Origin: Streptomyces albus subsp. albus
GTDB taxonomy: Bacteria > Actinomycetota > Actinomycetes > Streptomycetales > Streptomycetaceae
Reading direction: 5' to 3'
NCBI RefSeq assembly: GCF_000725885.1
Contig: NZ_JODR01000004.1
Span: forward strand, 186,001-250,000
DNA length: 64,000 bases
The notes under the pieces are model-generated. The model was not told the origin of the DNA and did no database searches. It saw only the letters and a list, made by a program, of their open reading frames with translations. Positions 53,987 to 64,000 of this stretch are shown here, in pieces. Numbering within the stretch: position 1 is the stretch's first letter; every line of letters begins with the position of its first letter. The position numbers and the translations under genes were made by a program.

Positions 53987-54379
53987 ATGACACCTCGACT
54001 CGACCTCATCGGCATCGTCACGGCGGACATGGCGGCCTCGCTGGCCTTCTACCGGCGGCTGGGGCTGGACATCCCCGCCACCGCGGACGGCGAACCGCAC
54101 GTGGAGTTCGCCGGGCCCCAGGGTGTGCGTCTCGCGTGGGACACCGAGGAGACGATCCGGTCGTTCGACGCGGACTGGACCGCCCCGACGCACGGCACCG
54201 GACGGGTCGCACTGGCGTTCCTGTGCGACTCCCCGGCGGAAGTGGACAAGCTCTACGGCGAGCTGACGGACGCCGGGTACCCGGGCCGCCGCGCACCGTG
54301 GGACGCGCCCTGGGGCCAGCGCTACGCCGTCGTCCACGACCCGGACGGCAACACGGTGGATCTGTTCGCCGCGAACTAA
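53987..54379 (+). CDS. VOC family protein (glyoxalase-like)
   Basis: A 130-residue vicinal oxygen chelate fold protein. MAASLAFYRRLGLDIPA is the usual first beta-alpha-beta unit, and HDPDGNTVDLFA the second, with metal-ligand candidates His and Glu. A TAGCGT hexamer lies nine bases ahead of the ATG at 53987, typical of a leaderless Streptomyces message. Members include glyoxalases, dioxygenases and antibiotic-binding proteins; nothing here chooses between them. The stop overlaps that of the convergent AraC gene by three bases. Confidence 0.85.
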   Translation: MTPRLDLIGIVTADMAASLAFYRRLGLDIPATADGEPHVEFAGPQGVRLAWDTEETIRSFDADWTAPTHGTGRVALAFLCDSPAEVDKLYGELTDAGYPGRRAPWDAPWGQRYAVVHDPDGNTVDLFAAN

Positions 54380-55101
54380 CCCCACCCTCGCACCAGTTCG
54401 GCCGGTGGTACCCCCGCCAGGGCACGGACCTCGCGGGACAGATGTGCCTGGTCCGCGTAACCGGTGCGCAGCGCCGTCTCGGCCAGCGGCACCCCGGAGG
54501 CGGCCATCCGCAGAGCCCGCTGCATCCGCAGCACGCGCGCCAGCGTCTTGGGGCCGTAGCCGAACGCGTCACGGCAGCGGCGGTACAGCTGCCGTTCACT
54601 CAGATTGACGTACCGGGCCGTCGGGGCGACGCCCGCGCCGCCCCGCAACCGGGCCACGACCGTCTCCAGCAGCGCAGCGTCCCGCCGGCCGCCGGCCGTT
54701 CCGTACCGGCCGGCCAGCCGGACCGCGGCGGCACTCTCCAGCTCCGCGAGCGGGTCCGCGGCCCGGTCGATCCGCTCGCCCATCCGCTCGCCCAGGGTGC
54801 GGACGGCCGCCGCCGGCCACAGGGCGTCCAGCGGCACCCGCTGGTCGCGCAGCTGCCATGCCGGGACGCCGAAGACCTCGGGGCCCGCACCGGGCGGCAG
54901 CCGCAGCCCGTACACCGGCAGCCCCCGCCGCTCGACGGCCAGATGGGCGCGGGTGTCGGGCCCCGCGACGACCAGTTCGCCGTTCCACAGCAGCAGGTCC
55001 ATGCAGCCGTCGGGCAGCACCCGCCCGGTGGTGCCCGGCGGCGCGGCGGCACGGGTCCATGCCACGGCGCCGCGCACCCGCGAGGCCCGTTCCTCGTACA
55101 T
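54376..55101 (-). CDS. AraC family transcriptional regulator
   Basis: A 241-residue AraC-type regulator with its double helix-turn-helix at the C-terminus (SERQLYRRCRDAFGYGPKTL, then GVPLAETALRTGYADQAHLSREV). The N-terminal half (VLPDGCMDLLLWNGELVVAG) matches the small beta-rich domain of AraC proteins that sense unknown ligands. ATG at 55101 is favoured; two upstream Met codons are possible. Convergent with the VOC gene, which could be its target only through a separate promoter. Confidence 0.88.
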   Translation of the reverse strand: MYEERASRVRGAVAWTRAAAPPGTTGRVLPDGCMDLLLWNGELVVAGPDTRAHLAVERRGLPVYGLRLPPGAGPEVFGVPAWQLRDQRVPLDALWPAAAVRTLGERMGERIDRAADPLAELESAAAVRLAGRYGTAGGRRDAALLETVVARLRGGAGVAPTARYVNLSERQLYRRCRDAFGYGPKTLARVLRMQRALRMAASGVPLAETALRTGYADQAHLSREVRALAGVPPAELVRGWG

Positions 55102-55132
55102 GGGCCCCAGCATGCACCGGGGCACCGACAAC

Positions 55133-55168
55133 CGGACGCCGGCCGGTCATCGGACGCCGGCCGGTCAT
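55133..55168. repeat. perfect 18-base tandem duplication
   Basis: CGGACGCCGGCCGGTCAT occurs twice head to tail, with a partial third copy (CGGACTCGCCGGGCGGTCAG) just after. It lies between the two AraC genes, upstream of the one at 54376. Confidence 0.85.
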
Positions 55169-55184
55169 CGGACTCGCCGGGCGG

Positions 55185-56165
55185 TCAGCGGGCGCCGTGC
55201 TCTGCCCGGTAGGCGGCGGGGCTCATACCGCGCAGCCGTTTGAACGCGGTGCTCAGCGCGAAACCGTCCGCATAGCCGACGCGCCGGGCGACGGACGCCA
55301 ACGTCGCGTCCGGCTCGCGCAGCAGACGGGCGGCCAGGTCGATGCGCCGGCGGGCGAGGTAGGTCATGGGCGGCTCGCCGACCAGTCCGGTGAACCGGCG
55401 GGCCAGGCCCGCGCGGGAGACCCCCGCCTCGGCGGCGAGCGAGGCCACCGTCCAGCCGTGGCCGGGATGCTCGTGCAGCAGCCGCAGCGCGACGCCCACC
55501 ACAGGGTCGCTCTGCGCCCGGTACCACGCGGGCGGCTGTGCCTGCGGGCGGGCGAACCAGGCGCGCAGCACCGAGACCAGCAGCAGGTCGAGCAGCCGGT
55601 CGAGCACCAACTGCTGGCCGGGCGCGTCCTTGACGACCTCGGTGGCCACCAGGGGCAGCACGGCGGCGTCCCACTCGCCCTCCCGCAGCACCAGTACGGG
55701 CGGCAGCGTGTCCAGCAGCCGTGTGCTCAGGTCACCGTAAAGCTGGTAGTTGCCGCTCAGCAGCACGGTGGGGTCGTCCGCGTCGCGGCCCCAGGTGCGC
55801 ACCCCCAGGGCGAGCTTCTCGCACATGTCCGTGCCGTCCGGGGTGGTGCAGCAGTCCCCCGGCTGGATCAGCAGTCCGGGCTCGGTCGCCGGGTCGTCGG
55901 CGAGCACGTAGGGGGTGGGTCCGCACAGCACCACCACGTCCCCGGGTGCGATCCGCACCGGCTGCGGTGCGGCGGGGTGGAGCACCCAGCCGTCGCCGCG
56001 CAGCATGCACGCCAGCGACAGGGGTGCGCCGTCCTGCACCCGTACCGCCCAGGGCGGGGCGAGCACCGCCCGGTGGAAGAGCCCGCCCCTGGCCCGCGCC
56101 CCGCTCAGCACCTCGGTGAGGGCCTCGGTCAGCGTGTCACCCGTTTCCGCCTCGGCAGTCGTCAC
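55185..56165 (-). CDS. AraC family regulator with cupin sensor domain
   Basis: A 326-residue regulator of the AraC_binding_2/cupin_6 class. The N-terminal cupin domain spans about residues 25-190 (PGDVVVLCGPTPYVLADDP). The C-terminal helix-turn-helix pair is at 225-315 (WTVASLAAEAGVSRAGLARR; ATLASVARRVGYADGFALSTAF). GTG start at 56165. It is divergent from the cupin protein gene at 56325, a likely target. This group often regulates redox or drug-response genes. Confidence 0.9.
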   Translation of the reverse strand: MTTAEAETGDTLTEALTEVLSGARARGGLFHRAVLAPPWAVRVQDGAPLSLACMLRGDGWVLHPAAPQPVRIAPGDVVVLCGPTPYVLADDPATEPGLLIQPGDCCTTPDGTDMCEKLALGVRTWGRDADDPTVLLSGNYQLYGDLSTRLLDTLPPVLVLREGEWDAAVLPLVATEVVKDAPGQQLVLDRLLDLLLVSVLRAWFARPQAQPPAWYRAQSDPVVGVALRLLHEHPGHGWTVASLAAEAGVSRAGLARRFTGLVGEPPMTYLARRRIDLAARLLREPDATLASVARRVGYADGFALSTAFKRLRGMSPAAYRAEHGAR

Positions 56166-56324
56166 AACGGCAGCCTAGACGCGCGGACATGGGCACAGGC
56201 CGCGGACGCAGCAGGGGCCGGTTGCGCCGGGTGCCCGCCCGGCCGGCCCGCGCGGGGTGAATCCGCGCTCCCGCGCGCGGGTCGCCCGGTTTCGTGCGGC
56301 GCCGTGCGAGGCACGATGGGACGC

Positions 56325-56648
56325 ATGGATGATGTGACCGCACTGGCAGCCGAGCACCTGGCCCTCGCGAGGAAAGACCCGCACGGCCGCAGCGCGTATC
56401 TCTTCCTGCACGACGGACCGCTGAGGCAGTCCGTCATCGCGCTGACGCAGGGGTCGTCCCTGGAGGAGCACAACACGCCTCCGGCGGCGAGCATCCACGT
56501 CCTCCAGGGCAGTGTCCGGCTCACCGAGGGCACCGCCGACCAGGACATCCCGGCCGGATGCGTCCAGCGCGTCCCGCCGCTGCGGCACGGGGTCCTCGCG
56601 CTGGAGGACGCCGTTTTCATCCTCACGGCGGTGACGGGCACCGACTGA
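56325..56648 (+). CDS. small cupin protein
   Basis: A 107-residue single-domain cupin. SLEEHNTPPAASIHVLQGSVRL is the first cupin motif, with a His replaced in part, and IPAGCVQRVPPLRHGVLALED the second. With only some metal ligands conserved, an enzymatic role is doubtful and ligand binding is possible. The ATG at 56325 is used; an in-frame ATG nine bases upstream is an alternative. Divergent from the AraC-cupin regulator. Confidence 0.82.
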   Translation: MDDVTALAAEHLALARKDPHGRSAYLFLHDGPLRQSVIALTQGSSLEEHNTPPAASIHVLQGSVRLTEGTADQDIPAGCVQRVPPLRHGVLALEDAVFILTAVTGTD

Positions 56649-56718
56649 CGGCACGGACACCGACCGCACCACGACGGCCGGCGGGCGCCTCCGGGTGGGC
56701 GCGCCCGCCGGCCGTCCG

Positions 56719-57231
56719 TCACCGTGCCGCGCGCGCCTCGCGCCACTCGGCGATCCGGTGCAGCACCGAGCGCAGCGCCAGTTCGTAGCCGAAGATGCCG
56801 TGTCCGGAGACCATGCCCTGGCACACCGGCGCCGTCACCGAGGTGTGCCGGAAGGCCTCCCGGGCGTGCACGTTGGAGATGTGCACCTCCACGCACGGGA
56901 TGCCCAGCCCGGTGACGGCCTCCAGGGCGTCGCGCAGCGCGTAGCTGTAGTGCGCGTAGGCGCCCGGGTTGAAGACGATGCCGTCGTCGCTGCCGCGGGT
57001 GGCGTGGATCAGGTCGATGAGCGCGCCCTCGCTGTTGCTCTGGGCGCAGTGCACCTCGGCGCCGAGTTCCCGGCCGAGGGCGGCGGTGCGCTCCTCCACG
57101 TCCTTGAGGGTGGTGCTGCCGTAGGTGTCGCGGTCGCGCTCGCCCAGCAGATTGAGGTTGGGCCCGTGCAGCAGCAGCACGCGCGGCGGCGCGGCGGCCG
57201 GACCGGCCGCCGAGGGGGAATTCGTGTTCAT
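56719..57231 (-). CDS. aroQ: type II 3-dehydroquinate dehydratase
   Basis: A 170-residue type II dehydroquinase for the shikimate pathway (or quinate catabolism). VLLLHGPNLNLLGERDRDTYG is the N-terminal signature with the flexible-loop Arg and Tyr. NPGAYAHYSYALRDAL and PCVEVHISNVHAREAFRH contain the catalytic and substrate-binding residues, including the His. ATG at 57231; a disordered NSPSAAGPAAA leader precedes the core. No other aro gene is adjacent. Confidence 0.95.
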   Translation of the reverse strand: MNTNSPSAAGPAAAPPRVLLLHGPNLNLLGERDRDTYGSTTLKDVEERTAALGRELGAEVHCAQSNSEGALIDLIHATRGSDDGIVFNPGAYAHYSYALRDALEAVTGLGIPCVEVHISNVHAREAFRHTSVTAPVCQGMVSGHGIFGYELALRSVLHRIAEWREARAAR

Positions 57232-57436
57232 GGGGGCAGCCTAGGGCCCCGCCGGGCCCGGCTTCCGACGACCACGGCTCCCGGTCGCCGGCGGGTGGGC
57301 GCGGCTCTCGACCGGTCGGGCGGGGGCCGCTAGCCTCCGCACGAGAGGCAGCGGCCCGTGGACGAGGTGCCGCCGGGTCCGCGGTGTGCGAGCTGCCGCC
57401 GGTGGCGGCCCGACGAGGCGAGGAGCAGGGCGAGCG

Positions 57437-58357
57437 ATGGGCTGGACAGCGCGGAACATCCCCGACCAGGCCGGCCGCACGGCGGTGGTGACCGGCGCCA
57501 ACAGCGGCATCGGCTTCGTGACGGCCCTGGAGCTGGCCCGGCGGGGTGCCCGTGTCGTGCTGGCCTGCCGCGACAAGGAGCGGGGGCGTGCGGCGCGGGA
57601 CCGGCTGGTGCGGCAGCTTCCCGAGGCCGGGCCGCGGTGCGAGCTGCGGCTGCTGGACCTGGGCGATCTGTCGTCGGTGCGCGCGTTCGCCGGGGAGCTG
57701 CCCGACGAGCGGGTGGATGTGCTGGTCAACAACGCCGGGGTGATGGCGCTGCCGTACGGCCGGACCGCGGACGGTTTCGAGACGCAGTTCGGCATCAACC
57801 ATCTGGGGCACTTCGCCCTCACCGGGCTGCTGCTGGACCGGCTGCTGGCCGCCCCCGCGCCCCGGGTGGTGACCGTCTCCAGCGGTCTGCACGCGCTGGC
57901 CAACATCGACATGAACGACCTCAACAGCGAACGGTCCTACCGCCGCTGGCTGGCCTACGGCCGTTCCAAGACGGCGAATCTGCTCTTCACGCACGAGCTG
58001 GCGCGCAGACTGGCCGACACTCCGCTGGTGGCCGCCGCCGCGCACCCCGGCTACGCGTCCACCAACCTGCTGACGGCGGGGGCCCGGATGGAGGGGAGGC
58101 GGGGCGTGGAGCGCGTCATGCGGCTGGGCTCCCGGCTCGTGGCCCAGTCCGCCGAGGCGGGTGCGCTGCCGACGCTGTACGCGGCGACCGCGCCGAGGGT
58201 GGCGGCGGACTCGTTCACGGGGCCGCGGTTCCTGGGCTGGCGGGGTGCCCCCGCACCGTCCTGGCGGGCTCCCTGGACGCTCGACGACAGGGCGTCGGCA
58301 CGGCTGTGGGCGGCTTCCGAGCGGCTGACGGGGGTCGCGTACGGGATTCCGGCGTGA
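57437..58357 (+). CDS. SDR family NAD(P)-dependent oxidoreductase
   Basis: A 306-residue short-chain dehydrogenase of the retinol dehydrogenase/WW-domain oxidoreductase-like group. TGANSGIG binds the cofactor, followed by NNAGVM and the active-site Ser and YGRSKTANLLF with Tyr and Lys. GAGGAG upstream of the ATG at 57437 supports the start. Its stop overlaps the response regulator start as GTGA, so the two are translated together. The substrate is unknown. Confidence 0.92.
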   Translation: MGWTARNIPDQAGRTAVVTGANSGIGFVTALELARRGARVVLACRDKERGRAARDRLVRQLPEAGPRCELRLLDLGDLSSVRAFAGELPDERVDVLVNNAGVMALPYGRTADGFETQFGINHLGHFALTGLLLDRLLAAPAPRVVTVSSGLHALANIDMNDLNSERSYRRWLAYGRSKTANLLFTHELARRLADTPLVAAAAHPGYASTNLLTAGARMEGRRGVERVMRLGSRLVAQSAEAGALPTLYAATAPRVAADSFTGPRFLGWRGAPAPSWRAPWTLDDRASARLWAASERLTGVAYGIPA

Positions 58358-59082
58358 TCCGGGTCCTGGTCGTCGACGACGACTTCATGGTGGCCAGGCT
58401 GCACAGCACGCTGGTGGGCCGGGTGCCCGGTTTCGAGGTGGCGGGGGTCGCGCACAGCGGCGCCGAGGCGCTGTCGCTGGTCCGCGCACTGGCGCCCGAT
58501 CTGGTGCTGCTGGATCTGTACCTGCCGGACGTGAGCGGGCTGGAGGTGCTGCGCCGGCTGCGGGGCGACGGTGTGCCGGGCGGCGGCCCGGACGTGCTGG
58601 TGGTCACGGCGGCGCGGGACGCGGCGAGCGTCAGGGCGGCGCGGCACGGCGGCGCGGTGCAGTACGTCGTCAAACCGTTCAAGGGACGGCTGCTGACCGA
58701 ACGGCTGGAGCGGTACGCGCAGGAGCGGCGCGAGTTCGAGGCGCTGACGGCGCCCGGCCAGGAGGAGCTGGACCGAGTCTTCTCGGGCGGCGGCACGGGC
58801 ACCCCGCAGGGCGGAGGGGCGGCACCGGACGGTCCTGTCACCACCCGGTCCCGGCCGCTGCCCAAGGGGCTGACCGAGCAGACGGCCGCCCTGGTGCGGG
58901 CCACGCTCGACGCCGTCCCGCCGGAGCTGGGGCTGTCCGCCTCCGAGTGCGCCGGACGCAGCGGCCTGTCCCGGGTGAGTGCCCGCCGCTATCTGGAGCA
59001 TTTCGTGGCCACGGGCACGGCGCGGGTGACGTTGCGGTACGGCACGACGGGCCGGCCGGAGCGCCGCTACCACCCGCTGTGA
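58354..59082 (+). CDS. orphan response regulator (CitB/DctR type)
   Basis: A 242-residue response regulator. The receiver domain has the acidic pocket VVDDDF, phosphoacceptor Asp in LVLLDLYLPD (about residue 52), a Thr/Ser site in VVTAARD and Lys in YVVKPFKG. A Gly/Pro-rich linker follows. The C-terminal winged helix (GLSASECAGRSGLSRVSARRYLEHFVATG) matches the CitB/DcuR regulators of C4-dicarboxylate or citrate uptake. No sensor kinase gene lies beside it; instead it is coupled to an SDR gene, which is unusual. Confidence 0.9.
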   Translation: MIRVLVVDDDFMVARLHSTLVGRVPGFEVAGVAHSGAEALSLVRALAPDLVLLDLYLPDVSGLEVLRRLRGDGVPGGGPDVLVVTAARDAASVRAARHGGAVQYVVKPFKGRLLTERLERYAQERREFEALTAPGQEELDRVFSGGGTGTPQGGGAAPDGPVTTRSRPLPKGLTEQTAALVRATLDAVPPELGLSASECAGRSGLSRVSARRYLEHFVATGTARVTLRYGTTGRPERRYHPL

Positions 59083-59128
59083 TCCGGCACCGGGCATGCG
59101 GCGCATGGTGCCCGGAACACCGTTGCCT

Positions 59129-59142
59129 TGACGTCCACGTCA
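59129..59142. promoter_or_regulatory. probable MerR operator before merR-thioredoxin operon
   Basis: TGACGT-CC-ACGTCA is a perfect dyad 62 bases ahead of the MerR start. TAGCGT at 59148-59153 is a good -10 candidate just downstream, so the site overlaps the promoter. Confidence 0.6.
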
Positions 59143-59204
59143 GGCCCTAGCGTGCGACGCACCGTCGGGGCACTCCGGTGGCACAGTGACCGGAGGGAGC
59201 CGCG

Positions 59205-59678
59205 GTGCTGGACGTTCGGGAAGGGGTGGGCCTGGTGCGGATCGGTGAGCTGGCCGAGCGGGCGGGTACGACCACGCGGACCTTGCGCTACTACGAGGCG
59301 CGGGGCCTGCTGACGGCGGCGCGGGACGCACAGGGGCACCGGGTCTTCACCGAGGACGACCTGCGGGTGCTGCGGCAGATCAGGACGCTGCGGGAGCACG
59401 GGTTCGACCTGGAGGAGACCCGCCCGTTCGTGGAGTGTCTGCGGGCGGGCCATCCGGCGGGCGACGCGTGCCCCGACTCGCTGGAGGTCTACCGCCGCAA
59501 ACTCGCCGAACTGGACGCCTGCATCGCGGATCTGCGCTCCGTACGGGACGAGGTCGGCGCACGGCTGGCCCGCGCGGAGGCCGAGGCCGGCGCGGGCCGG
59601 GGGGCGGAGCCCCGCTGTGCGCTGACGTGGCCGGCGGCCGTACCGCCGCACGCGACCGAAGAGGAGACACCCGCATGA
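59205..59678 (+). CDS. MerR family regulator
   Basis: A 157-residue MerR protein. The winged helix reads VRIGELAERAGTTTRTLRYYEARGLLTAARD, followed by the dimer coiled coil. Cysteines occur in FVECLRAGHPAGDACPDSLE, a pattern common in this subgroup but not a proven sensor. GTG at 59205 follows GGAGGGAGCC; a second GTG nine codons later is possible. It is coupled to thioredoxin by an ATGA overlap, so a link to thiol redox state is a fair inference. Confidence 0.92.
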   Translation: MLDVREGVGLVRIGELAERAGTTTRTLRYYEARGLLTAARDAQGHRVFTEDDLRVLRQIRTLREHGFDLEETRPFVECLRAGHPAGDACPDSLEVYRRKLAELDACIADLRSVRDEVGARLARAEAEAGAGRGAEPRCALTWPAAVPPHATEEETPA

Positions 59679-60025
59679 CGATGACCGCACAGTCCACCGC
59701 CCCGCTGCCCGAGGTGACCGATGCGACGTTCGCCGAGGAGGTGCTGCGTTCGCCGGTGCCGGTGCTGGTGGACTTCACCGCCGCCTGGTGCCCGCCGTGC
59801 CGGATGGTCGCCCCGGTGCTGGCCCGGATCGCCGAGGAGCGTCGGGGCGCGCTCAAGGTGGTCTCGCTGGACGTGGACCGCAACCCCGCCACGCAGGCCG
59901 CCTACGCGGTGCTGTCGATGCCGACGCTGATGCTCTTCCGGGCCGGGGAGCCGGCCCGGGTGGTGGTGGGCGCCCGCCCCAAGCGCCGTCTGGAGGAGGA
60001 GCTGGGCCTGGACCAACCACGCTGA
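59675..60025 (+). CDS. thioredoxin-like protein with WCPPC motif
   Basis: A 116-residue thioredoxin. The active site AAWCPPCRM replaces the usual WCGPC with WCPPC, which shifts the redox potential in other proteins and occurs in several actinobacterial thioredoxins. MPTLMLFRAGEP holds the cis-Pro. No signal peptide, so it is cytoplasmic. Co-translated with the MerR regulator. It is probably induced by thiol stress, an inference from the operon. Confidence 0.93.
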   Translation: MTMTAQSTAPLPEVTDATFAEEVLRSPVPVLVDFTAAWCPPCRMVAPVLARIAEERRGALKVVSLDVDRNPATQAAYAVLSMPTLMLFRAGEPARVVVGARPKRRLEEELGLDQPR

Positions 60026-60106
60026 CCCGTACGGGCACCGCGGACCGCTGCGGGCACCACTGACCGCGCGGGCACCGAGGCTTCCCCGCGCGGGCTCCGA
60101 AAGGGT

Positions 60107-60138
60107 GGAGGCGGCACCCCCGCACGGGTGCCGCCTCC
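60107..60138. terminator. bidirectional terminator between thioredoxin and ppdK
   Basis: GGAGGCGGCACCC and GGGTGCCGCCTCC form perfect 13-base arms with a 6-base loop, between convergent genes. Confidence 0.85.
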
Positions 60139-60212
60139 TGGTGGCCGGGCGCCGTCCGCGGGTGAGGGTGGAAGGGCGGACGGTGCCCGGCGGGGTGGTG
60201 AGGGCCGGTGGG

Positions 60213-62954
<2,742 letters not shown>

Positions 62955-63356
62955 CGGACTCGGCTCCTCGTGGTCGGCTGCCCTGACGGCGGGGAGCGTA
63001 CCCAGATCGAAGGCTTGCGAGTACGTCCATCAGCACGTCACGCGGCCGTAACCACCCATCTGCCGAGAGATCGAAAGTGAACCGCGCTTACGGCTGATTG
63101 GGGGTGCCATTCAGAGACCGAACGGAGGATGACGCACAGCCACGCCGCGCGGCTACTTGTTCACGTACGGCGATGCATGCGTACAAGACGGGAACCAAGG
63201 CTCGGTAAAACCGGAGGGCGCTCCTTGGAGAACTGCAACTCTCATTTGAGCGCTCACATGAGCGCACCCCTTATCAAGGTGGCGCGAATCACGCGGCCAT
63301 TCGAGTGAACGTCTCACGATGCGGACAGCGGTCGGGGCGGCAGTACATTGCCCCGC
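62955..63356. other. long divergent intergenic region
   Basis: No gene supported in these 402 bases. It should contain the ppdK promoter on the left and the promoter of the cyclotransferase gene on the right, with TACATT (about 63343) a candidate -10 box for the latter. Confidence 0.5.
63241..63262. promoter_or_regulatory. paired CTCANNTGAG dyads
   Basis: CTCATTTGAG and CTCACATGAG are two dyads separated by CG, giving CTCA/TGAG half-sites at regular 6-base steps. Such a tight double palindrome suggests an operator for two dimers. It is about 95 bases ahead of the cyclotransferase gene and 290 bases from ppdK. Confidence 0.55.
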
Positions 63357-63833
63357 GTGACCGCGCCCCACAGCACCCCCGCCGACCGCCTCGCCCCCGT
63401 CGACACCGCCGTCGACGCCCTCTTCGTCTACGGCACCCTGCGCTTCCGCCGCATCCTGACGGCACTTCTCGGCCATGTCCCGCCCGGCACCCCCGCCACC
63501 GCCGACGGCTGGCGCACCGCCGCCCTGCGCGGCAGGCCCTACCCCGGCCTGGTCGCCGCCCCGGGCGCCACCGCACACGGGCTGGTGCTGACCGGACTCG
63601 GGCCGCGCACCTGGCAGATCCTGGACGCCTTCGAGGACGACGCGTACGTCCTGCGGCCCCTCACCGTCGAACCCGCACCCGCCCACCGCGGCCGGACATG
63701 GGCGTACCTGTGGGACGACCCGGCGCAGGTGTGCCCCGGCGACTGGGAGGCCGACGTCTTCGCCGGTGAACTGCTCGACGCGTACGCCACCCGCCTGGAG
63801 ACGGCCGCACGCATACGGCGCGGCCGGCGGTGA
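63357..63833 (+). CDS. gamma-glutamylcyclotransferase family protein
   Basis: A 158-residue AIG2/GGCT-fold protein. LFVYGTLRFRRIL is the substrate-binding YGTL motif, and LDAFEDDAYVLRPLTVEP contains the catalytic Glu candidate. The GTG at 63357 follows a TACATT hexamer by a few bases, suggesting a leaderless message. Real enzymes of this fold cleave gamma-glutamyl bonds to release 5-oxoproline; the substrate here is not known. The stop lies inside a long terminator hairpin. Confidence 0.9.
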   Translation: MTAPHSTPADRLAPVDTAVDALFVYGTLRFRRILTALLGHVPPGTPATADGWRTAALRGRPYPGLVAAPGATAHGLVLTGLGPRTWQILDAFEDDAYVLRPLTVEPAPAHRGRTWAYLWDDPAQVCPGDWEADVFAGELLDAYATRLETAARIRRGRR

Positions 63834-63852
63834 CCCCACCGCCGGCCGCGCC
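63817..63852. terminator. hairpin ending the cyclotransferase gene
   Basis: GGCGCGGCCGGCGGTG and CACCGCCGGCCGCGCC form perfect 16-base arms with a 4-base loop; the stop codon is within the hairpin. It also serves the convergent gene at the window end. Confidence 0.85.
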
Positions 63853-63875
63853 GGAAAACACGGAAGAAGCGGGCC

Positions 63876-64000
63876 TCAGCCGCCCGAGGTGTCCGCCTCG
63901 GCGTCCGCGCCGAGCGCCGTACCGCACTCGTACGGGTCAGCCAGCCAGCCGTCGGGCAGCACCACCTTGTTGCGCGAGTGGGTACGCCCACGCGGGCCGT
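63876..64000 (-). CDS. C-terminal end of an unidentified gene
   Basis: Only the last 41 codons are in the window. They read GPRGRTHSRNKVVLPDGWLA, continuing DPYECGTALGADAEADTSGG and a stop. The acidic tail and codon use are consistent with a real gene continuing to the right. The family cannot be recognised from this fragment. Confidence 0.55.
   Translation of the reverse strand, partial: GPRGRTHSRNKVVLPDGWLADPYECGTALGADAEADTSGG

Overview
The window is chromosomal DNA of a high-GC actinomycete, almost certainly a Streptomyces or close relative. Evidence for this is the strong G/C preference at third codon positions, frequent GTG and TTG starts, ATGA/GTGA stop-start overlaps, the FasR-FabD-FabH-AcpP-FabF fatty acid cluster, a DUF3145 protein, a HrdA-like sigma factor near dnaG, and the Ku/LigD-polymerase pair. 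About 60 protein genes, two tRNA genes, one CRISPR-Cas locus and several decayed genes are visible.

Layout. 1-11.5 kb: a DUF1023 hydrolase, a membrane acyltransferase, a MerR regulator with a perfect operator palindrome divergent from a serine hydrolase, pirin, then the fas operon (fasR, fabD, fabH, acpP, fabF) with an inverted repeat in front of fabD. 11.5-17.9 kb: secreted SGNH hydrolase, Ohr peroxidase, a MarR regulator divergent from a quinone-type oxidoreductase across a palindrome, and ku divergent from a LigD-type primase-polymerase (end joining). 17.9-30.1 kb: tRNA-Asn, tRNA-Met(CAT), and immediately behind it a type I-E CRISPR-Cas locus (array, cas3, cas8e, cse2, cas7e, cas5e, cas6e, cas1, cas2, second array remnant). 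The locus is closed on the right by a decayed tyrosine integrase and an imperfect copy (32/36) of the tRNA 3' half. This looks like an integrated, now immobile element carrying CRISPR-Cas. 30.1-44 kb: two tandem secreted paralogues, a C-S lyase type aminotransferase, a FGGY sugar kinase, a heterodimeric ABC exporter pair, a trypsin-like protease, a HrdA-like sigma factor, an epoxide hydrolase-like protein and dnaG. 44-48.4 kb: a compact accessory group of unknown role: XRE regulator plus small repeat protein on one strand, and anti-sigma-like ATPase, CYTH protein and radical SAM enzyme divergently on the other. 48.4-64 kb: pyruvate dehydrogenase (PoxB type), FAD reductase, dgt, cutA, VOC protein, two AraC regulators, cupin, aroQ, an SDR coupled to an orphan response regulator, MerR-thioredoxin, ppdK and a gamma-glutamylcyclotransferase.

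The most notable biology is in the CRISPR-Cas locus. Two gene junctions are altered by what look like single-base events. The expected ATGA stop-start overlap between cas7e and cas5e reads ATCA, removing the cas7e stop and the natural cas5e start. A one-base shift near the end of cas1 fuses it in frame to cas2, giving a 435-residue Cas1-Cas2 polypeptide with all four Cas1 catalytic residues kept. Near-identical leaders flank the cas operon in inverted orientation; one serves a five-spacer array, the other a one-spacer stub. Whether the system still works cannot be told from sequence alone.
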